Source: JBBRVP01 sp038246785 (GTDB taxonomy: Bacteria; Actinomycetota; Actinomycetes; Jiangellales; Jiangellaceae). From it: a DNA stretch of 15,707 bases. The notes under the pieces were generated by a model. It was not told the origin of the DNA. It ran no database searches and worked only from the letters and a program-made list of their open reading frames with translations. Every line of letters starts with the position of its first letter. Position 1 is the first letter of the stretch. The translations under genes were made by a program, and so were the position numbers. This document shows, piece after piece, positions 13,054 to 15,707 of this stretch. Where the stretch lies: assembly GCA_038246785.1 (NCBI GenBank), contig JBBRVP010000057.1, positions 1 through 15,707 of the forward strand. Reading direction: 5' to 3'.

Positions 13054-13890
13054 GTGACCGGCCCCTCCCGCCGCCGCTACGCCGCGGCGCTCGCCGTTCC
13101 AGCTGTGGCCGCGGTGCTGCTCGCTGGTTGCGGCTCCGGCGACACCGGCTCGGCCGCGCGGTCCCAGGCGCCCGGCGCCTCGACCTCCGAGCCCGTCACC
13201 ACCAGCGAGCCCGCCGCAAGCGCATCTGCCGACGGCGCCGCGAACGGGCTGGCCGACAAGAGCGCGGCCGAGATCCTTGTTGCAGCCCGGCAGGGCCTCG
13301 CCGCCGCCGACTCGTTCCGGGTGGAGGGCAAGGGCTCGGACAACAAGAACCAGTTCACGATCGACATGGGGTTCGTGTCGGGCAAGGGGGCCCGGGGCAC
13401 TGTGAGCATTTCGGGGCAGGAGTTCGAGATGCTCGTCACGGGCGGCCAGACCTACGTGAAGGCGACGTCGGCATTCCTCACGTCGCAGGGCGCGCCGAAG
13501 GAGGCGGCCAAGCTGTTCGAGGGCAAGTGGCTGCTGTTCCCGAAGACACAGAATGACGTTTTCGGCCCGTTCACGGACAGCGACAAGTTCGCGAAGTCGG
13601 TCCTCGAGCCCAGCGGGACGATCTCCAAGAGCGGGACCAAGGAGATCGACGGGGTGCCCGCCGTGGGTCTGGTCGACGGGAGCAAAGACTCCAAGGACGC
13701 CGGAACGCTGTGGATCGCCACCGAGGGTGAGCCGCGGCCGCTGCGTATCGAGCCGGCGGCGCAGGGCGGTTCGCAGGGCACGCTGGACTTCAGCTACGAC
13801 GTCGACGTCGACCTCACCGCCCCACCGAAGGACAAGGTCATCGACATCGGCGCGCTGAAGGGCGGCGGTGTGGGCGGCTCCCTCGGCTGA
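13054..13890 (+). CDS. LppX/LprA/F/G-family lipoprotein
   Basis: 278 aa. A signal peptide with twin basic head (RRR 6-8) ends in lipobox LLAGC, with Cys26 as the lipidated residue. A Ser/Thr/Pro/Ala-rich linker (27-65) leads to a single domain (about 68-268) with DSFRVEGKG, GTVSISGQEFEMLVTGGQTY and the late SYDVDVDLTAPP strand, as in the LppX_LprAFG family. These cup-shaped proteins carry triacylated lipids or glycolipids across the cell wall space in mycobacteria. No efflux pump partner (P55-like) is adjacent, so the ligand is open. GTG start with GGAG 6 nt upstream. Confidence 0.85.
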   Translation: MTGPSRRRYAAALAVPAVAAVLLAGCGSGDTGSAARSQAPGASTSEPVTTSEPAASASADGAANGLADKSAAEILVAARQGLAAADSFRVEGKGSDNKNQFTIDMGFVSGKGARGTVSISGQEFEMLVTGGQTYVKATSAFLTSQGAPKEAAKLFEGKWLLFPKTQNDVFGPFTDSDKFAKSVLEPSGTISKSGTKEIDGVPAVGLVDGSKDSKDAGTLWIATEGEPRPLRIEPAAQGGSQGTLDFSYDVDVDLTAPPKDKVIDIGALKGGGVGGSLG

Positions 13891-13961
13891 CCGCCGATCG
13901 CTGTGGGGGAGGTCACTGCCTCGGTGGCCGGGCGGGCGGTGAGACTTGGTCCCATCCGACG

Positions 13962-13967
13962 AGGAGG
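13962..13967 (+). promoter_or_regulatory. Shine-Dalgarno deciding a TTG start
   Basis: AGGAGG lies exactly 7 nt before TTG 13975. The only earlier in-frame candidate, GTG 13903, would place this consensus site inside the coding region. Confidence 0.75.
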
Positions 13968-13974
13968 TCCACCG

Positions 13975-14997
13975 TTGTCCGCGCCACTGCCCACCCCGCC
14001 GCAAGCCACTGCGCCACCCGCTGCTGCGCACACCACCGGGGCGCGTCCACTGCGTTCCCGCCGCTCCTGCCTCGCCGTACCTGGGTCCAACCCCAAGATG
14101 CTCGACAAGTCGCAGGGGTTGCCAGTCGACCAGGTCTTCCTCGACCTCGAGGACTCCGTCGCGCCGCTGGCCAAGCAGAGCGCCCGGAGCAACGTCGTCA
14201 AGGCTCTCACCACCGGCGACTGGGGGAGCAAGGTCCGGGTGGTGCGGGTCAACGACTGGACGACCCGCTGGACCTACGGTGACGTCATCGCGATCATCGA
14301 GGGCGCCGGTGCCGACCTCGACTGCGTCATGCTCCCGAAGGTGCAGACGCCCGAGCAGGTCGTCGCGCTCGACCTCCTGATGCGCCAGGTCGAGGAGACC
14401 AACGGGCTCGAGGTCGGCCGGCTCGGGATCGAGGCACAGATCGAGAACGCCCTCGGGCTGGTCAACGTCGACGCCATCGCAGCCGCGTCACCCCGCGTGG
14501 AGACCGTCATCTTCGGGCCCGCCGACTTCATGGCGAGCATCAACATGCGCTCGCTGGTGGTCGGCGAACAACCTCCCGGCTATGACGTGGGGGACGCCTA
14601 CCACTACATCCTCATGCGCCTGCTCATGGCCGCTCGGGCCCACGACAAGCAGGTGATCGACGGGCCGTACCTGCAGATCCGCGACGTCGACGGCTTCCGT
14701 CGCGTCGCCGGGCGCAGCGCGGCACTCGGCTTCGACGGAAAGTGGGTGCTGCACCCGGGGCAGATCGACGCCGCCAACGAGATCTACAGCCCTGCGCAGG
14801 CCGACTACGACCACGCCGAGGACATCCTCGACGCCTACGGGTTCTTCACCTCCGAGGCCGGCGGCAAGCGCGGCGCCGCCATGCTCGGCGACGAGATGAT
14901 CGACGAGGCGTCGCGGAAGATGGCCCTCGTCGTCGCCGCCAAGGGCCGCGCCGCCGGCATGGAACGCACCACGACATGGAGTCCGCCGCAGGAGTGA
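13975..14997 (+). CDS. HpcH/HpaI aldolase, malyl-CoA lyase/CitE-like
   Basis: 340 aa from TTG. A TIM-barrel CoA-ester lyase: RRSCLAVPGSNPKMLDK (29-45), FLDLEDSVAPLAK (55-67), VRVVRVND (87-94, substrate Arg91), MLPKVQTPEQ (119-128), IEAQIENALGLVN (152-164), FGPADFMASI (180-189) and GFDGKWVLHPGQID (252-265). E157 and D184 should bind Mg2+; their 27-residue spacing equals that of the ligand pair I recall for Rhodobacter malyl-CoA lyase. It should cleave or form malyl-CoA, beta-methylmalyl-CoA, citramalyl-CoA or a similar ester; which one cannot be told. No citrate lyase alpha or ethylmalonyl-CoA genes are nearby. The first 27 residues are a low-complexity Pro/Ala/Thr extension. Confidence 0.87.
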   Translation: MSAPLPTPPQATAPPAAAHTTGARPLRSRRSCLAVPGSNPKMLDKSQGLPVDQVFLDLEDSVAPLAKQSARSNVVKALTTGDWGSKVRVVRVNDWTTRWTYGDVIAIIEGAGADLDCVMLPKVQTPEQVVALDLLMRQVEETNGLEVGRLGIEAQIENALGLVNVDAIAAASPRVETVIFGPADFMASINMRSLVVGEQPPGYDVGDAYHYILMRLLMAARAHDKQVIDGPYLQIRDVDGFRRVAGRSAALGFDGKWVLHPGQIDAANEIYSPAQADYDHAEDILDAYGFFTSEAGGKRGAAMLGDEMIDEASRKMALVVAAKGRAAGMERTTTWSPPQE

Positions 14998-15022
14998 GCG
15001 GACGGCGGCGCGCCGGCTGAGG

Positions 15023-15028
15023 CATGCT
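15023..15028 (+). promoter_or_regulatory. Possible leaderless -10 box of the GSP17M-like gene
   Basis: CATGCT ends 6 nt before ATG 15035. It lacks the first T of TANNNT, but spacing and the absence of a good Shine-Dalgarno fit the leaderless genes elsewhere in the window. Confidence 0.35.
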
Positions 15029-15034
15029 GGGGTC

Positions 15035-15571
15035 ATGGCCAACCCGCGCATCAGGCCGGTCGAGCTGCCGCCCTACCCGCAGTCCGTCGGGGCGTTCGAC
15101 ACCTACGAGGAGGCGCAGCGCGCCGTCGACTACCTCAGCGACGCCAAGTTCCCCGTCGAGAACGTCGCCATCGTCGGCACCGACTTGCGCCTCGTCGAGC
15201 GGGTCACCGGGCGGCTGACCTGGGGTCGGGCGCTCGGAGCCGGTGCGGCCAGCGGCGCCTGGTTCGGCGTGTTCGTCGGGCTGCTGCTGGGGCTCTTCGC
15301 CGCGCAGGGGCAGTGGCTGGGGCTGCTGCTGTCCGCCATCGTCATCGGCGCGCTGTTCGGGGCCGGCTTCGGCGCCGCGTCCTACGCGGCGACCGGCGGC
15401 CGGCGCGACTTCACCTCCGCCAGCAAGATCATCGCCGGGCGCTACGAGGTGCTGGCCGCGCACCGCGTCGCCGATGAGGCGCGCACGCATCTCGCGCGGT
15501 TGGCGCTGGGTGGGATCGGGGCGCCGCCGATGCCCCCGGCATCACCGCCTCCGGCGGCTGGGGGGCCTTAG
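15035..15571 (+). CDS. General stress protein 17M-like membrane protein
   Basis: 178 aa, counterpart of M. tuberculosis Rv1234. The N-terminal domain has GAFDTYEEAQRAVDYLSDAK (19-38) and FPVENVAIVGTDLRLVERVT (39-58), typical of the GSP17M-type fold. Two glycine-rich membrane helices follow (about 67-90 and 94-119), then a short domain (RYEVLAAHRVADEARTHL) and a Pro/Ala tail. Function is unknown. The stop TAG ends exactly where an IS5-type terminus seems to begin, so the last residues or the stop itself may have been set by the insertion. Conserved parts are intact. Confidence 0.85.
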   Translation: MANPRIRPVELPPYPQSVGAFDTYEEAQRAVDYLSDAKFPVENVAIVGTDLRLVERVTGRLTWGRALGAGAASGAWFGVFVGLLLGLFAAQGQWLGLLLSAIVIGALFGAGFGAASYAATGGRRDFTSASKIIAGRYEVLAAHRVADEARTHLARLALGGIGAPPMPPASPPPAAGGP

Positions 15572-15707
15572 AACGTGTTGGGAAAGCACTCGGCGAGCCT
15601 CCGTGACTGTTGTGACTGAGGTGGCCAGTGTGGCGGTATGGCGTCCACTTCCCCGCGCCCCTATCCCTCCGATCTGACCGATGAGCAGTGGGTGTTGATC
15701 GCGCCGA
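15571..15707 (+). mobile_element. IS5-family insertion sequence, left part (cut by window edge)
   Basis: GAACGTGTTGGGAAAGC from 15571 looks like a terminal repeat of IS5-family elements, preceded by TTA, a plausible short target duplication. About 67 bp later the transposase starts. The element continues beyond the window, so the right end and duplication cannot be checked. Confidence 0.6.
15638..15707 (+). CDS. IS5-family transposase, N-terminal fragment
   Basis: The 23 complete codons read MASTSPRPYPSDLTDEQWVL then IAP. YPSDLTDEQW is the hallmark opening of IS5-family (IS427/IS1031-like) transposases, which often use two frames joined by a programmed frameshift. Too little is visible to judge integrity. 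Confidence 0.8.
   Translation, partial: MASTSPRPYPSDLTDEQWVLIAP

Noticed and set aside
11564..13556. Long plus-strand open frames opposite the MgtE-like gene
   Set aside because: Low-complexity Arg/Ser/Gly translations without domains; the minus-strand frame has recognisable MgtE-N and CBS motifs.
13903..13974. GTG 13903 as start of the aldolase gene
   Set aside because: The intervening 24 codons contain the consensus Shine-Dalgarno for TTG 13975 and show no family similarity.
15004..15017. CGGCGCGCCG palindrome as terminator of the aldolase gene
   Set aside because: It has no loop and no T-run, and is expected by chance in such GC-rich DNA.
1..15707. tRNA, rRNA, phage, toxin-antitoxin, defence or biosynthetic cluster genes
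   Set aside because: I looked on both strands and saw no cloverleaf, integrase, toxin-antitoxin pair, nuclease/helicase defence genes or synthase modules.

Overview
The window is gene-dense, very GC-rich chromosomal DNA from an actinobacterium. The evidence is the codon use, GTG and TTG starts, repeated TAGNNT -10 boxes placed 6-8 nt before ATG (leaderless transcripts), and a gene order I recognise from memory of Mycobacterium tuberculosis Rv1212c-Rv1234: glgA/glgM and glgC divergent, O-methyltransferase, sigE, rseA, tatB, mrp, DUF1003, MgtE-N/CBS protein, and a GSP17M-like membrane protein. I cannot name a genus. The core synteny shows an inherited housekeeping and stress block, not a genomic island.

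Layout. 1-139: the 5' end of an IS4-family transposase and its element terminus. 140-194: five 11-bp tandem repeats that run into the glgA stop codon. 187-2685: divergent glgA/glgM and glgC (ADP-glucose synthesis and its use for maltose-1-phosphate or alpha-glucan). 2682-3305: SAM O-methyltransferase. 3445-5963: a SigR/SigH-like promoter, then sigE-rseA-rseB joined by two 4-nt GTGA overlaps. 6030-6434: tatB with its own promoter. 6448-7599: mrp (Fe-S carrier ATPase), converging on tatB over a perfect hairpin. 7598-8131: a marR regulator whose ATG overlaps the mrp ATG in a single CATG. 8091-11145: a complete ECF vitamin transporter (ykoE-ykoD-ykoC) under a TPP riboswitch with a visible Shine-Dalgarno sequestering hairpin. 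11185-12937: DUF1003 protein and a soluble MgtE-N/CBS protein. 13054-13890: LprG/LppX-type lipoprotein. 13975-14997: HpcH/HpaI (malyl-CoA lyase/CitE) aldolase. 15035-15571: GSP17M-like membrane protein. 15571-15707: the start of an IS5-family element.

How it works together. SigE, RseA and RseB form a cell-envelope stress switch: cytoplasmic sigma factor, membrane anti-sigma with a zinc motif, and exported sensor. A thiol-stress-type promoter apparently feeds it. The HtrA protease found between rseA and tatB in mycobacteria is absent here, and an RseB-like protein occupies that position. The ykoEDC cassette is a separate insertion of thiamine or HMP uptake between mrp and DUF1003. Both window edges lie inside insertion sequences, so the window may be a contig that ends at repeats.

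I did not find a clearly new defence, mobile or biosynthetic system. The more interesting signals are regulatory: the shared start codon of marR/mrp, the riboswitch switch elements, two competing starts in sigE, the SigR-like promoter with its direct repeat, and the 11-bp repeats beside the IS4-type end. No stretch over 300 bases lacks a gene.
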